The notes beneath the pieces were generated by a model. That model was not told the origin of the DNA, did no database searches, and saw only the letters and a list, made by a program, of their open reading frames with translations. A DNA stretch of 31,753 nt, taken from JAVBMU01 sp031551755. Lineage in GTDB: Bacteria > Actinomycetota > Actinomycetes > Actinomycetales > Cellulomonadaceae. The position numbers and the translations under genes were made by a program. Shown one piece after another: positions 1 through 8,878 of the stretch. Every line of letters begins with the position of its first letter. Positions within the stretch are counted from its first letter, which is position 1. The stretch is taken from NCBI GenBank assembly GCA_031551755.1, contig JAVBNE010000101.1:1-31753 (forward strand). The letters run 5' to 3'.

Positions 1-273
1 GAAGCCAAGGGTATCCCGCTGCGACTCACGTTGACGATGATGACAAAGAGCCCGGAAGAGTTGCCCGACGAGGCTATGTTGGCCGAGTTGAAGGAAGACA
101 TGAAGACCAATGCGGTCTTTAAAGACTTCGCTGCCTACAGCATCTTCCTCTACAGCAACCTCCGGTGGCGCGACGGCCTCACGGTTCACGAGATGTACTC
201 GTCGTGGTACAACCCCCTCCGAGGGCTTTGGAGTGATGAACACCGCGTCGACGGTTCGGATGTGAAGTCATGA
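1..273 (+). CDS. C-terminal part of a small protein coupled to a lipase gene (truncated by window edge)
   Basis: The frame is open from base 1 to a TGA at 271-273, so the protein probably starts before the window; a TTG at 31 would give an 80-residue version. It is rich in charged and aromatic residues, with no membrane segment or family I recognise. Its stop overlaps the next start by four bases (ATGA, 270-273), so the two genes are translationally coupled and their products probably act together. Because the next gene looks like a secreted lipase, this one could encode a chaperone or targeting partner, or less likely an immunity protein. That role is inference from position only. Confidence 0.6.
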   Translation, partial: EAKGIPLRLTLTMMTKSPEELPDEAMLAELKEDMKTNAVFKDFAAYSIFLYSNLRWRDGLTVHEMYSSWYNPLRGLWSDEHRVDGSDVKS

Positions 274-2249
274 CCGCCGATCACTCGGACCTGATGGACC
301 TGGCTAGCCGATATGCATACCGTGACCCTGAGAAGATGATCACTGGCACCGTCCTTGAGGGTGGGGTCTACGAGGTTGTCCATCAGATTCACGACTCGTC
401 GACCGGTCTCGATGCCTATACTTTCGAGAACACCGAAACTCACGAGCTGACGATCGCCTATGTCGGCACGGCGGGTGGCACGGACGTGCTCCAGGACGCC
501 CAGCTCGTTCCACCAATGACGCCGGCCCAGTACCGGGCCGCCGAGCAGTACTACAAAGACGTCAGCAATGACCCGGCTCTCGGCCCGGTGACATCTGTCT
601 GCGGCAACTCGCTCGGTGGGGGACTGGCCGCCTATGTCGGCGCCCAGCACCCCGATGTCGAGGCTGTCACCGTCAACCCTGCACCGGTTCCCGACGAGTA
701 CGCGAACGCGGACGCGCCGAATGTGCACAACTACATCCTGACTACCGATGTCCTGCACCGGGCCGTCATGCTTGGCGGTCTGCAGAACCGGATCATCGGC
801 AGTGTCACCATGGTTGCCGGCACCCCGTTGGGCTTCGCCACCATCACCGAGAACCACGTCGGTTCGGACCGTGAGGACGGTCCCTACAACGCGAGCATGG
901 CGGTGCCTTTCTCCCTGTTCCACCCCAACACGGTCGTCCGGCCGGGCGCGGGCGGAGTGGCTTCAGGTGGCTTCGGCGGGAAGATTCAAGTCACGGCTGA
1001 GGGCCTGATCGGCATAGCTGAAGCTCTCGAGCGTCAACTGAGCGACCTGGAAGCCGTCATGACGGACGGCTTCGACCAGGTCACCAGCAACCTGAACAAG
1101 GAGAAGCAAGAACGCCATTTGCGTTCCGATGCGTTTAAATCTATGTTCGCCAACTGGTTGCACGTGACGGTCTCACCAGTCACGGTGCTCGCAAGCAACT
1201 GCGAGACCGAGATCAACAGCTTCGTCCGAGACCTCGACCGGTTCATGCCGCCGGGACCCATGCAATGGGTCTGGGACCAGTGCGACGGCGCGATCTCGGG
1301 GGCGATCAACTCGGCGATCGGCGCGCTCGATGACCTCGTCGGCATCTCTTGCCGGGCGGCGGCGGAGACAGCCTGGGCGGCGCAGGAAATACTCTTCATG
1401 ACCGGCATCGATGACATCATCTCTGAGCTGCTTGATCAGCAACAGCAGCTCGACGCGAACTTCGATATCGCCACCGAACGGTGGATGACGGTGGCGCAGC
1501 AGACCAGGACCGTCCAAGCGGCTCTCGCGGAGCAAGACGCCGCGATGGCGGGAGCCGTCGCAGCCGGCACCTGCCCGCCCGACGCGGTCACTGTGTCCCC
1601 GCCGCCTTGGCCTGGTGGGGTGGTCACCCCCCTGCACTCCAGCGCCTCGAAGCAGGTCAAGGAGTGGATCACAAATAAGCGCGAAGAGATTGCCGGTGCT
1701 GTGATCGGTGGGGTGGTCGCCGCCCTTGCCAGCGCCTTCGTGACGCCAGTTCGCGATCTGCTGACCACTGTCATCGGCGCACTGGGGGCGATCGAGGCCG
1801 CCCTGGGATCCGCCGTCAGCTTGGCGGCGGGCGTGGTGGACGCCGCCTCCTACAACCCCCTCAGCTACGTGACCGGCACACACGATGACCTCCAGCGGTT
1901 CGCCGACCAGATTCGCGACGCACGCGACGACTTCCAGGAAACGTGCTCGGAGTGGCGGGGGAAGCTCGGGAAGTTCGTGACCACACTCGACCATCTGCCG
2001 ATTGTCATCCTCGGTCTCGCACCGGAGGTGGCCAAGGGATTGCTCTCGAACGACGCCATCGACTCCGTCTACAACTCCTACGCGAAATGCCGCAACCTGG
2101 CCGAACGCTCCGAGATCGCCTTCGCCGAGGTTGCGTACCAGTACCAGGACCACACCTCGCTGGCCATCGATGCGATCGGTGACCGCTCCGCCGAGGTACA
2201 GTCCGACCTCGCGATCGTGAGTTCCAGCCTCAACGAACTCATCGGCTGA
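270..2249 (+). CDS. Lipase-domain protein with long helical C-terminus, candidate type VII secreted effector
   Basis: This is a 659-residue protein. Residues about 20-215 look like a lipase alpha/beta-hydrolase domain: the nucleophile elbow is G112-N-S114-L-G-G, with D160 (after TT) and H196 (in ENHVG) as plausible triad partners. No N-terminal signal peptide is visible. From about residue 240 the protein is helical and partly coiled coil, with a QQQQ-containing helix near 390. A proline-rich break at about 436-455 is followed by an Ala/Gly-rich hydrophobic stretch (about 474-525), then further helices to the end. A toxin-like lipase at the N-terminus and a helical targeting-like region at the C-terminus matches the reversed arrangement known for type VII lipase effectors such as staphylococcal TslA. 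The match is architectural, not a demonstrated homology. It starts inside the preceding ORF (ATGA). It could instead be a cytoplasmic or membrane-associated esterase. Confidence 0.75.
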   Translation: MTADHSDLMDLASRYAYRDPEKMITGTVLEGGVYEVVHQIHDSSTGLDAYTFENTETHELTIAYVGTAGGTDVLQDAQLVPPMTPAQYRAAEQYYKDVSNDPALGPVTSVCGNSLGGGLAAYVGAQHPDVEAVTVNPAPVPDEYANADAPNVHNYILTTDVLHRAVMLGGLQNRIIGSVTMVAGTPLGFATITENHVGSDREDGPYNASMAVPFSLFHPNTVVRPGAGGVASGGFGGKIQVTAEGLIGIAEALERQLSDLEAVMTDGFDQVTSNLNKEKQERHLRSDAFKSMFANWLHVTVSPVTVLASNCETEINSFVRDLDRFMPPGPMQWVWDQCDGAISGAINSAIGALDDLVGISCRAAAETAWAAQEILFMTGIDDIISELLDQQQQLDANFDIATERWMTVAQQTRTVQAALAEQDAAMAGAVAAGTCPPDAVTVSPPPWPGGVVTPLHSSASKQVKEWITNKREEIAGAVIGGVVAALASAFVTPVRDLLTTVIGALGAIEAALGSAVSLAAGVVDAASYNPLSYVTGTHDDLQRFADQIRDARDDFQETCSEWRGKLGKFVTTLDHLPIVILGLAPEVAKGLLSNDAIDSVYNSYAKCRNLAERSEIAFAEVAYQYQDHTSLAIDAIGDRSAEVQSDLAIVSSSLNELIG

Positions 2250-2327
2250 CGTCAGGGGCACAGACCTCAAGGGGGCTTGGTAAAGCTGGTGTCGATCCTG
2301 CTCGGCAAACGGCCGATGCCGGAGTGT

Positions 2328-4607
2328 CTACGTGGTCAGGTCGTCGTGCGTGCCGATCTTGATCAGCTCGATCGACCCGCCTGGTTCCATCCAGTAGTGG
2401 ATCCGCCGGGCAGCAGGGGTATGACGCTGCAGGGACGCGCGGTACGCGACGGCGCCGTCCTCCCGGGTGCGCACCGGGTCGTCGCCGCCTGGCCCCTGTC
2501 GCAGCATGTGCACCTCACGACCTGCGAGCTGGGGCGCGAGCCCGGTGAGGATCTCCATCACGACCCGGACGACCTTCGACCGGGACACTCCCTCGACCGA
2601 GTCGAGGGAGTCAAGGAAGCCCTCACCCACCCGCCATGGGGCCAGCGGGTGCTCTGCCTTCTGCTCAGCAGGCAAGATGCGAGCCCACTCCAACCACACC
2701 TCGGCCCTGAACTGCTCGGCGGGGTCGGCGAAGGACCCGGCCGGTAGGGGTTCCGCGACGCCGGCCTCCGTCTGGGAGGTCTTCCTCAGGCGCTGAAGCT
2801 TCGTCGACGCCTCGCGGTACTTGGTGGTCATCATGGCCGCCTTGTGTTGCGCCCGGACACGATCTTGTTCCGCTTCCGCCAGCATGTCCCGCAGTTGGTC
2901 GCGCTCCAATTGGCTCTCGAGTGCCTGGGCAAGGCGCTGTTCGAGGTCGCGCGCACGTGCCTGCGAGGCAGCGAGCGTCAGCGACAGGTCCCGAGTCGCG
3001 ACACGCTTCTTGGCCTTGACCTCCAAGGTCGCCTCGGGCGGTCCGGATGGGGACGGCGCTGCCGGAGGCGGGGCCACGGGCCGCGAGGCTTCGGGCTGCG
3101 GCTCCACGGTCTGCGGTTCCGTGGATGCCCGTGGCGCGCTGGATACCGGGCCGTTCGCAATGTCACGCGGGGTTGGCGCTCGCCGGGTCGACACCGATGG
3201 CGATCCGGGGACGTTCGTCGGTTCGGCCGGCGAAGCAGGTGGCCTCGGCAATGCGGCCGGTGACGGGGTTGCGGGGGCGGTTGGGGCCGGATGGTGACCG
3301 CCTGGCCTCAAGTCCAGCGGAGTGGGGATGGCCTCCGGAGTCGACGCGGCCGGTAGCTCCGGGGTGGCAGGGGACACCGGGAACGCGGCGGGGTGTGGAA
3401 CGGTGCGCGGCGCGGGCAGGGGCGCCGCAGCCATGGACCCGGCTGAGGGAGCCGCTGGTGAGGGTTCCAGTGGTGCCGTGGTGGGCGGTGCTGGCTCCCA
3501 GGGCCGCTCGTCGAGAGTTGGCCGGGTCAACCACGGCGGTCCGCCGTCGAGCAGGGCGAGCGCGCGGAGGGGCACATCTTCGTCGTCGTCGATGTCGTCC
3601 AGACGCAGCCCGACCCCCCCGGCCCCAGCGGTGCCCGCGACCCGGCCCGCGATGTCGGCCGATCCCGTGCCGTCCGTCGCCGCCGGGCCGCCCTGAACCA
3701 CCCGGGCCAACACCACCTCGCCCGGTGTGAACAGATCGTCGAGCCGGTCGCGTTCGTTTCCGGTCACGAGTTCCCGGCCCACACGAACGGCATAGCCGGG
3801 CAGTACCTGCAACTCCACCGAGTCCGGCGTGACGGCCGCCACCTGGGCCAGCACCACATCGCCGTCGGAGTGTGCGGCAATGAACCGATTCCGGGCCGCA
3901 CTGCCGGTCACCGGCTCCAAGGCGCTGCGCAGGTCCAGTAGCCGCGTCTCCGGGTCGAGTCTCCCAGCTACCCGCTGGCCCACCTGGAGCACCTGATCCA
4001 ACGGCAGGCCGGGTACGGCAACCTCCGCGCGAACCGATGCCATGCCCCCGTCGTCGAGGGTGACCAACGCCCGTTCACCGTCGCCGACGATCCCGGCGAC
4101 CGTTCCGGTGGCGCTGACCGACTCCACCGGCCGGGAGAGGTCAAGCAGCCCGGCCTTGACCGCTGCGGCCAGGACGTCGCGGGTCAGTTTCTCGGCCACC
4201 CCCGGGCCGTCTGCCGCGGAGTATGCGAATCGGAGTGTCGACCGCCGGGGCTCGGCGATCCACTCATGGTCGACGGAGTAGACCCGCGACGCCCCGCCGT
4301 AGACCTGAGTCATATGCGGCATGATCTCGGAGAAGGCCCACGACGGGCTGCCCGTGGCGAGGACGGCGACCTCGGCGAGGTCGCCGATCTCCCGTTTCAG
4401 GGCGTCTGCGTCGACGTAGGGCTCGTCGTGACCCGCGGCTGTACTGATGAGCGCAACGGGCCACCGCCGTCCAGGGGTCAGCAGATGCTCGGCAAGCGCG
4501 CGGGCCAGGTCGTCATCGAAGATCCGCACCACGCAGGTGGGTGGCCGGGCGGCAGAGGGCGCAGCCGTGCCGGCCGGAGTCCGGCCAACCGTGCGTTCTT
4601 GCGCCAT
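2328..4607 (-). CDS. Modular protein: N-terminal globular domain, S1/OB-like segments, Pro-rich linker, coiled coil
   Basis: I place the start at the ATG at 4607 because GGAG lies seven bases upstream; the frame stays open 23 codons further but that part has no coding character. The product has 759 residues. Residues 24-160 form a globular domain I do not recognise. Residues about 163-230 and 248-305 look like beta-rich S1/OB folds with repeated VLAQVAAVTPDSVELQV-type strands. Residues 360-525 are Pro/Ala-rich low complexity, 545-612 are a charged coiled coil, and 630-759 form a C-terminal domain ending in RRIHYWM...IELIKIGTHDD. No signal peptide or membrane segment is seen, so it is probably cytoplasmic. 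The S1-like segments suggest nucleic-acid binding, by inference. It is monocistronic and convergent with the lipase gene. Confidence 0.75.
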   Translation of the reverse strand: MAQERTVGRTPAGTAAPSAARPPTCVVRIFDDDLARALAEHLLTPGRRWPVALISTAAGHDEPYVDADALKREIGDLAEVAVLATGSPSWAFSEIMPHMTQVYGGASRVYSVDHEWIAEPRRSTLRFAYSAADGPGVAEKLTRDVLAAAVKAGLLDLSRPVESVSATGTVAGIVGDGERALVTLDDGGMASVRAEVAVPGLPLDQVLQVGQRVAGRLDPETRLLDLRSALEPVTGSAARNRFIAAHSDGDVVLAQVAAVTPDSVELQVLPGYAVRVGRELVTGNERDRLDDLFTPGEVVLARVVQGGPAATDGTGSADIAGRVAGTAGAGGVGLRLDDIDDDEDVPLRALALLDGGPPWLTRPTLDERPWEPAPPTTAPLEPSPAAPSAGSMAAAPLPAPRTVPHPAAFPVSPATPELPAASTPEAIPTPLDLRPGGHHPAPTAPATPSPAALPRPPASPAEPTNVPGSPSVSTRRAPTPRDIANGPVSSAPRASTEPQTVEPQPEASRPVAPPPAAPSPSGPPEATLEVKAKKRVATRDLSLTLAASQARARDLEQRLAQALESQLERDQLRDMLAEAEQDRVRAQHKAAMMTTKYREASTKLQRLRKTSQTEAGVAEPLPAGSFADPAEQFRAEVWLEWARILPAEQKAEHPLAPWRVGEGFLDSLDSVEGVSRSKVVRVVMEILTGLAPQLAGREVHMLRQGPGGDDPVRTREDGAVAYRASLQRHTPAARRIHYWMEPGGSIELIKIGTHDDLTT

Positions 4608-4640
4608 CGTGTTCTCCGACAACCCGTAGGGACAGTTCAG

Positions 4641-4692
4641 GCCACCGCGACGGTGGCCTATCGACCACCGTATCAATTCGCGGGAAACCGCG
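4641..4692 (-). promoter_or_regulatory. Two perfect hairpins upstream of the modular-protein gene
   Basis: GCCACCG-CGA-CGGTGGC at 4641-4657 is a perfect 7-bp inverted repeat. CGCGG-GAAA-CCGCG at 4679-4692 is a 5-bp stem closing a GNRA-type tetraloop. Both lie in the 220-bp divergent gap, 34 and 72 bases upstream of the ATG at 4607. They could form in the leader RNA of the minus-strand gene or serve as protein-binding sites. A third, weaker repeat (ATAGG, nine bases, CCTAT; 4703-4721) lies closer to the MMPL gene. Function is not shown. Confidence 0.35.
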
Positions 4693-4827
4693 TTTTGTGA
4701 AAATAGGTACGAGACGCCTATACGTCAGATTCGCTTGAGATGGCCTGCCCACAACGCTGCTGGATGGTGAGCGAACCGAGGCTGAATCAGGCTAAGTCGT
4801 TCGTCTGTCACCCCCTCGGGAGGCGCC

Positions 4828-6912
4828 ATGTCCCGCATCGTCGGCTGGATCACTCACCGGTACGCCATCTGGGTGGTGGTGGCCTTCTGGATCGTACTGG
4901 CCAGCGTCCTCGGGCCTCTCGCGGGCAAGCTCACCGATGCCCAGGAGAACGATGCCAAGAGCTGGCTGCCCGCCTCCGCGGAGTCCACCGAGGTGCTCGA
5001 CATCGCAGCCGGTTTCTCCTCGCCGAATACCATTCCGGCCGTCCTGGTCTACGTGCGCGACTCCGGCCTGACGCCGGCTGATCTGGCGAAAGTCCAGCAG
5101 GATGCTGAGACCTTCAGCCAGCTCGACACCCTCGACGGTGAGGTCGTCGGTCCGATCCCCTCGGAGGACGGCCAAGCCGCACAGATCATCGTTCCCCTCG
5201 ATCTCGGCAGTGAGGGATGGAACCTCGCCGCCGATGCCGTCGCCAATCTACGCGCGACGGCGGACGGCGGCCCCGAAGGACTGGACGTCTACGTGACCGG
5301 CCCGGCCGGATCGGCCGCGGACTCCGCGAAGGCCTTCGAAGGGATCGAGTCCACCCTGCTCTATGCGGCGGCCGGGGTGGTCGTCGTCATCCTTCTGCTC
5401 ACCTACCGCAGCCCGGTGTTGTGGTTGCTGCCCCTCGTCTCGGCCGGAGTGGCACTCACCGTGGCCCAAGCCGTGATCTACCTGCTCGCGGAGCACGCCA
5501 GCTTAACGGTGAACGCCCAGAGCGCTGGCATCCTGACCGTGCTGGTCTTCGGTGCCGGAACCGACTACGCCCTGCTTCTGGTGGCCCGCTACCGGGAGGA
5601 GCTGCGCCGCCACGAGGACCGGCGCGACGCCATGTTCCGGGCGCTACATCGCGCGGCCCCAGCCATCGTGGCCAGTGGGGCGACGGTCGCGGTGGGGATG
5701 TCGTGCCTGGTTTTCGCCCAGATGCAGTCAACCGCCGGGTTGGGACCGGTGGCCGCCATCGGCGTCGTGGTAGCCGTGGCGGTCATGCTGACACTGTTGC
5801 CCGCGCTGTTGGTGGCCTGCGGTCGCTGGATCTTCTGGCCCCGGGTGCCGCGGCTGGGCGACGCCGAACCGACCGAACACGGTGTCTGGGCGCGGCTCGG
5901 AACCCGGATCGCCCGCGGCCCCCGGCGCACCTGGGTGATCACGAGCCTGGTCCTGGCGGTCATGTCGCTCGGGATCACCCAGCTGGATGCCACCGGGCTC
6001 TCGTCCGCGGAGTCGTTCCGCGGGACGCAACCGTCGATCGTCGGAGAGGCCGAACTCGCGGAACACTTCCCAGCCGGCGCGGGGTCGCCCGTCGTCGTGG
6101 TCGCTGACGCAGATCAAGCCGGGACCGTGCGGGACGCCTTCGCCGGGGTGCCGGGCATCGACCCGGAGTCCGTCACTGAGCCGGTCGTTGCCCAGGGCCA
6201 TGCCTATATGGAGGGGACGCTGACCGACGAACCGGATTCGCAAGCCGCCTTCGACACCGTCGAGCAGGTGCGCGACGCCGTCCACGCCGTGCCGGAAGCC
6301 GACGCGCTGGTCGGTGGGGCCAGCGCATTGACGCTCGACGTGCAGCGTGCCTCCTGGGAGGACAACACGCTGATCATTCCGATCATCCTGTTGGCGGTCG
6401 CGCTCATCCTCGGGTTGCTCCTGCGGGCCATCGCTGCCCCGATCATCCTGGTGGCGACCGTGGTGTTGTCCTTCGGGGCGGCTTTGGGGGCCAGCGCGCT
6501 GATCTTCAAGTACGTCTTCGGTTTCGCCGGGGCGGACACCTCGTTGCCGCTCTTCGTATTCGTTTTCCTGGTGGCCCTCGGGATCGACTACAACATCTTC
6601 CTGATGACCAGGGTGCGCGAGGAGTCGTTGCGGGTCGGCACCCGGCGCGGCGCCTTGATCGGGCTGGCCGCGACCGGGGCAGTGATCACGTCCGCCGGGT
6701 TGGTGCTCGCCGGCACTTTCCTGGTGTTGGGGACCTTGCCGCTGGTGGCTTTCGCGGAGATCGGCTTCGCCGTCGCGTTCGGGGTGCTCCTGGACACGAT
6801 CGTGGTGCGGTCGGTGCTGGTGACCGCGCTGAACCTCGACATCGGGCGGCGCATGTGGTGGCCAAGTGCGCTCGGCCGCAAGGAAGAGGAACCGTTGCGG
6901 GTGGAGGGGTGA
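4828..6912 (+). CDS. MMPL-family RND transporter
   Basis: This 694-residue inner-membrane protein has the RND/MMPL layout. There is one membrane helix (about 12-33), a periplasmic-side domain (about 36-172), a block of five helices (about 175-335), a second extracytoplasmic domain (about 390-510) and a final helix block (about 513-680). The paired proton-relay residues of the family are visible in helices 4 and 10: GTD246-Y247 and GID587-Y588. Members export lipids or hydrophobic compounds using the proton gradient; the substrate here is unknown. The ATG has a good ribosome site (GGGAGG, 4819-4824). It stands alone in its orientation and diverges from the preceding gene. Confidence 0.92.
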   Translation: MSRIVGWITHRYAIWVVVAFWIVLASVLGPLAGKLTDAQENDAKSWLPASAESTEVLDIAAGFSSPNTIPAVLVYVRDSGLTPADLAKVQQDAETFSQLDTLDGEVVGPIPSEDGQAAQIIVPLDLGSEGWNLAADAVANLRATADGGPEGLDVYVTGPAGSAADSAKAFEGIESTLLYAAAGVVVVILLLTYRSPVLWLLPLVSAGVALTVAQAVIYLLAEHASLTVNAQSAGILTVLVFGAGTDYALLLVARYREELRRHEDRRDAMFRALHRAAPAIVASGATVAVGMSCLVFAQMQSTAGLGPVAAIGVVVAVAVMLTLLPALLVACGRWIFWPRVPRLGDAEPTEHGVWARLGTRIARGPRRTWVITSLVLAVMSLGITQLDATGLSSAESFRGTQPSIVGEAELAEHFPAGAGSPVVVVADADQAGTVRDAFAGVPGIDPESVTEPVVAQGHAYMEGTLTDEPDSQAAFDTVEQVRDAVHAVPEADALVGGASALTLDVQRASWEDNTLIIPIILLAVALILGLLLRAIAAPIILVATVVLSFGAALGASALIFKYVFGFAGADTSLPLFVFVFLVALGIDYNIFLMTRVREESLRVGTRRGALIGLAATGAVITSAGLVLAGTFLVLGTLPLVAFAEIGFAVAFGVLLDTIVVRSVLVTALNLDIGRRMWWPSALGRKEEEPLRVEG

Positions 6913-6918
6913 TGGGCC

Positions 6919-7282
6919 TCAGCTCTCCGTCGGCCGCTTGCGCCAGGACCGGACGACCGCCGCGAGCCCGACTGCGTAGCCCGCGGCCAGGAGCGATTCA
7001 TACGGCCCGAAGAACCGTTTGAGGAACGGCTGTGCGACCTTGGCCCCAGCTTCGATCACGACGCTGAAGGCGAGCGCTCGCGCTCCGCGTGCCCCGGCGG
7101 TCTGTGCCGCGAGGCGGCCCAGGGGTTGTCGCGCTTTCCCGGCGAGCGCAGGCCGCCCGCATTGACGAGTACGCCAGCAACGGAACCGGCAGCCAGCGCC
7201 GCGCCGGCCGGCACGACTCGACGAAGGTGTTCAAGGTCCGGGTGTACCAGGGTTTGAGCGAGTAAAGGCCGCGCACATCCAC
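6919..7282 (-). pseudogene. Decayed membrane-protein gene, possibly CDP-alcohol phosphatidyltransferase-like
   Basis: Protein-like sequence runs through all three minus frames. The first segment (from about 7276 down) reads GLYSLKPWYTRTLNTFVES. A second frame reads AGAALAAGSVAGVLVNAGGL, which looks like a membrane helix. A third reads from about 7140 to the stop at 6919-6921 and contains RALAFSVVIEAGAKVAQPF and FFGPYESLLAAGYAVGLAAV. Joining them needs two frameshifts. The opening resembles the start of CDP-alcohol phosphatidyltransferases as I know them, but the DG-x-x-AR active-site motif of that family is absent, so an internal deletion is also likely. The family assignment is weak; the disrupted reading is clearer. 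Confidence 0.4.
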
Positions 7283-7331
7283 ATACTGGCACAACCCGTA
7301 CGGCCGTCGTGCCACCGCTACGCTCCGCAGT

Positions 7332-8777
7332 GTGAGCACCTCACCGCGCACCGACGACGAGAGCTCGGCCGTGTCGAGCGTCCAGGCTGATCACCATCTC
7401 GCGCATCGGCTCCAGCCCCGGCACCTGACCATGATGGGCCTGGGTTCAGCGATCGGCGCAGGACTGTTCCTGGGCACCGGCAAGGTGATCCCCACGGCCG
7501 GCCCGGCCGTCTTGATCTCCTACGCCGTCGCGGGCGTGCTGGTCATCATGGTGATGCGGATGCTCGCGGAGATGGCCTCGGAGATCCCCTCGACTGGCTC
7601 GTTCTCCCACTACGCCGAGGTGGCTTTGGGACGCTGGGCCGGGTTCCTGCTGGGCTGGATCTACTGGTACATGCTCATCATGGTGCTCGGCGCGGAAATC
7701 ACCGGTGTCGCCGAGATCATCACCACCTGGGCTCCCGATCTGCCGCCGTGGTCGGTGGCACTGTTCTTCGTGGTGGTCTTCGCTGCGGTCAACCTGTTGG
7801 GAGTGCGCCAGTTCGGTGAGGCGGAGTTCTGGTTCGCCTCGATCAAGGTCATCGCGATCATCTTCTTCTTGGTGATCGGGGTTCTGCTGGTTTTCGGCTG
7901 GCTGCCTGACACAGACTCTGTGGGCACGAGCAACCTGCTGGGACACGGTGGATTCGCGCCGAACGGAATCTCGGGTATCGCGGCCGCACTGCTCGTGGTG
8001 GCCTTCGCGTTCGGTGGCATCGAGATCGTGGCGATCGCAGCTGCCGAGGCCAAGGACCCTGCGGCGGGCGTTGCCCGAGCCACCCGCAGCATCGTGTGGC
8101 GCATCCTGCTCTTCTATATCGGCTCCATCGCGATCATGGTGCTCGTCATGCCCTGGAACTCCCCGAAGTTGGCGGATGGTCCTTTCAAGGCGGTGTTCGA
8201 GCTGGCCCACCTGCCTGCGGCGGCGCTCGTCATGCAGATCGTGGTGGTCATCGCGTTGCTCTCGGCGTTCAACGCCCAGATTTACGGCACCTCCCGGATG
8301 GCGTTCTTTCTTTCCGGTCAAGGGGACGGTCCGGCAGCGTTGCGGCACGTCTCCCGTCGCGGGGTACCTGACCGCGCGGTCATGGTGTCGGTGTTCTTCG
8401 CGCTGGTCATCGTGGGGTTGATCTGGTGGGCGCCCGCGGAACTACTCGGATACCTGCTCAACGCCGTCGGCGCTTCACTGCTCGTGGTGTGGGTGATGAT
8501 CGCGGTCTCCCAGCTGCGCTTGCGTCCCCGGTTGCAGGCGGCAGCGGAGGCGGAAGGGCGCCCGATGGCCCTGCGGATCTCCGGCTACCCGTGGGTGACC
8601 TGGGCGGTGCTCGTGGCCTACGCGGCGCTGATCGTGTTGATGGCCTTCGACGCCGCAGCCCGCACCAACTTGCTGGTCACTGCTGGAGTGGTCCTGGTGA
8701 TCCTGGCGATCTATGTGGTCACCGCCCGGTTGCAGCGCGGCAGGGGAGCCCGACCGATGGCCGCCAACCGCAGCTGA
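7332..8777 (+). CDS. APC-superfamily amino acid permease (GABA/AnsP type)
   Basis: The 481-residue protein has about 12 membrane helices. The N-terminal cytoplasmic tail leads into LQPRHLTMMGLGSAIGAGLF, the substrate- and sodium/proton-site loop of helix 1 in the amino acid transporter family of the APC superfamily. A conserved FAFGGIEIVAIAAAEAKDP segment in helix 6 and its following loop supports this. Such proteins import an amino acid or GABA with protons; the exact substrate cannot be read from sequence. The start is a GTG at 7332 with no clear ribosome site, so initiation may be leaderless or weak. Upstream lies a decayed gene on the other strand. Confidence 0.92.
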   Translation: MSTSPRTDDESSAVSSVQADHHLAHRLQPRHLTMMGLGSAIGAGLFLGTGKVIPTAGPAVLISYAVAGVLVIMVMRMLAEMASEIPSTGSFSHYAEVALGRWAGFLLGWIYWYMLIMVLGAEITGVAEIITTWAPDLPPWSVALFFVVVFAAVNLLGVRQFGEAEFWFASIKVIAIIFFLVIGVLLVFGWLPDTDSVGTSNLLGHGGFAPNGISGIAAALLVVAFAFGGIEIVAIAAAEAKDPAAGVARATRSIVWRILLFYIGSIAIMVLVMPWNSPKLADGPFKAVFELAHLPAAALVMQIVVVIALLSAFNAQIYGTSRMAFFLSGQGDGPAALRHVSRRGVPDRAVMVSVFFALVIVGLIWWAPAELLGYLLNAVGASLLVVWVMIAVSQLRLRPRLQAAAEAEGRPMALRISGYPWVTWAVLVAYAALIVLMAFDAAARTNLLVTAGVVLVILAIYVVTARLQRGRGARPMAANRS

Positions 8778-8878
8778 GGTTACGGTCATCGCGACGACCG
8801 GTATCGGCGTCCACGAGGTGCCGGTGACCGGGCTCCGTTGACGCCGCCGGACCCGACTGCGACCGGCTGGAGGCGACC

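Noticed and set aside
2250..2327. Bidirectional terminator between the convergent lipase and modular-protein genes
   Set aside because: Only a 5-bp repeat (TCGGC/GCCGA near 2301) and no T tract; not convincing.
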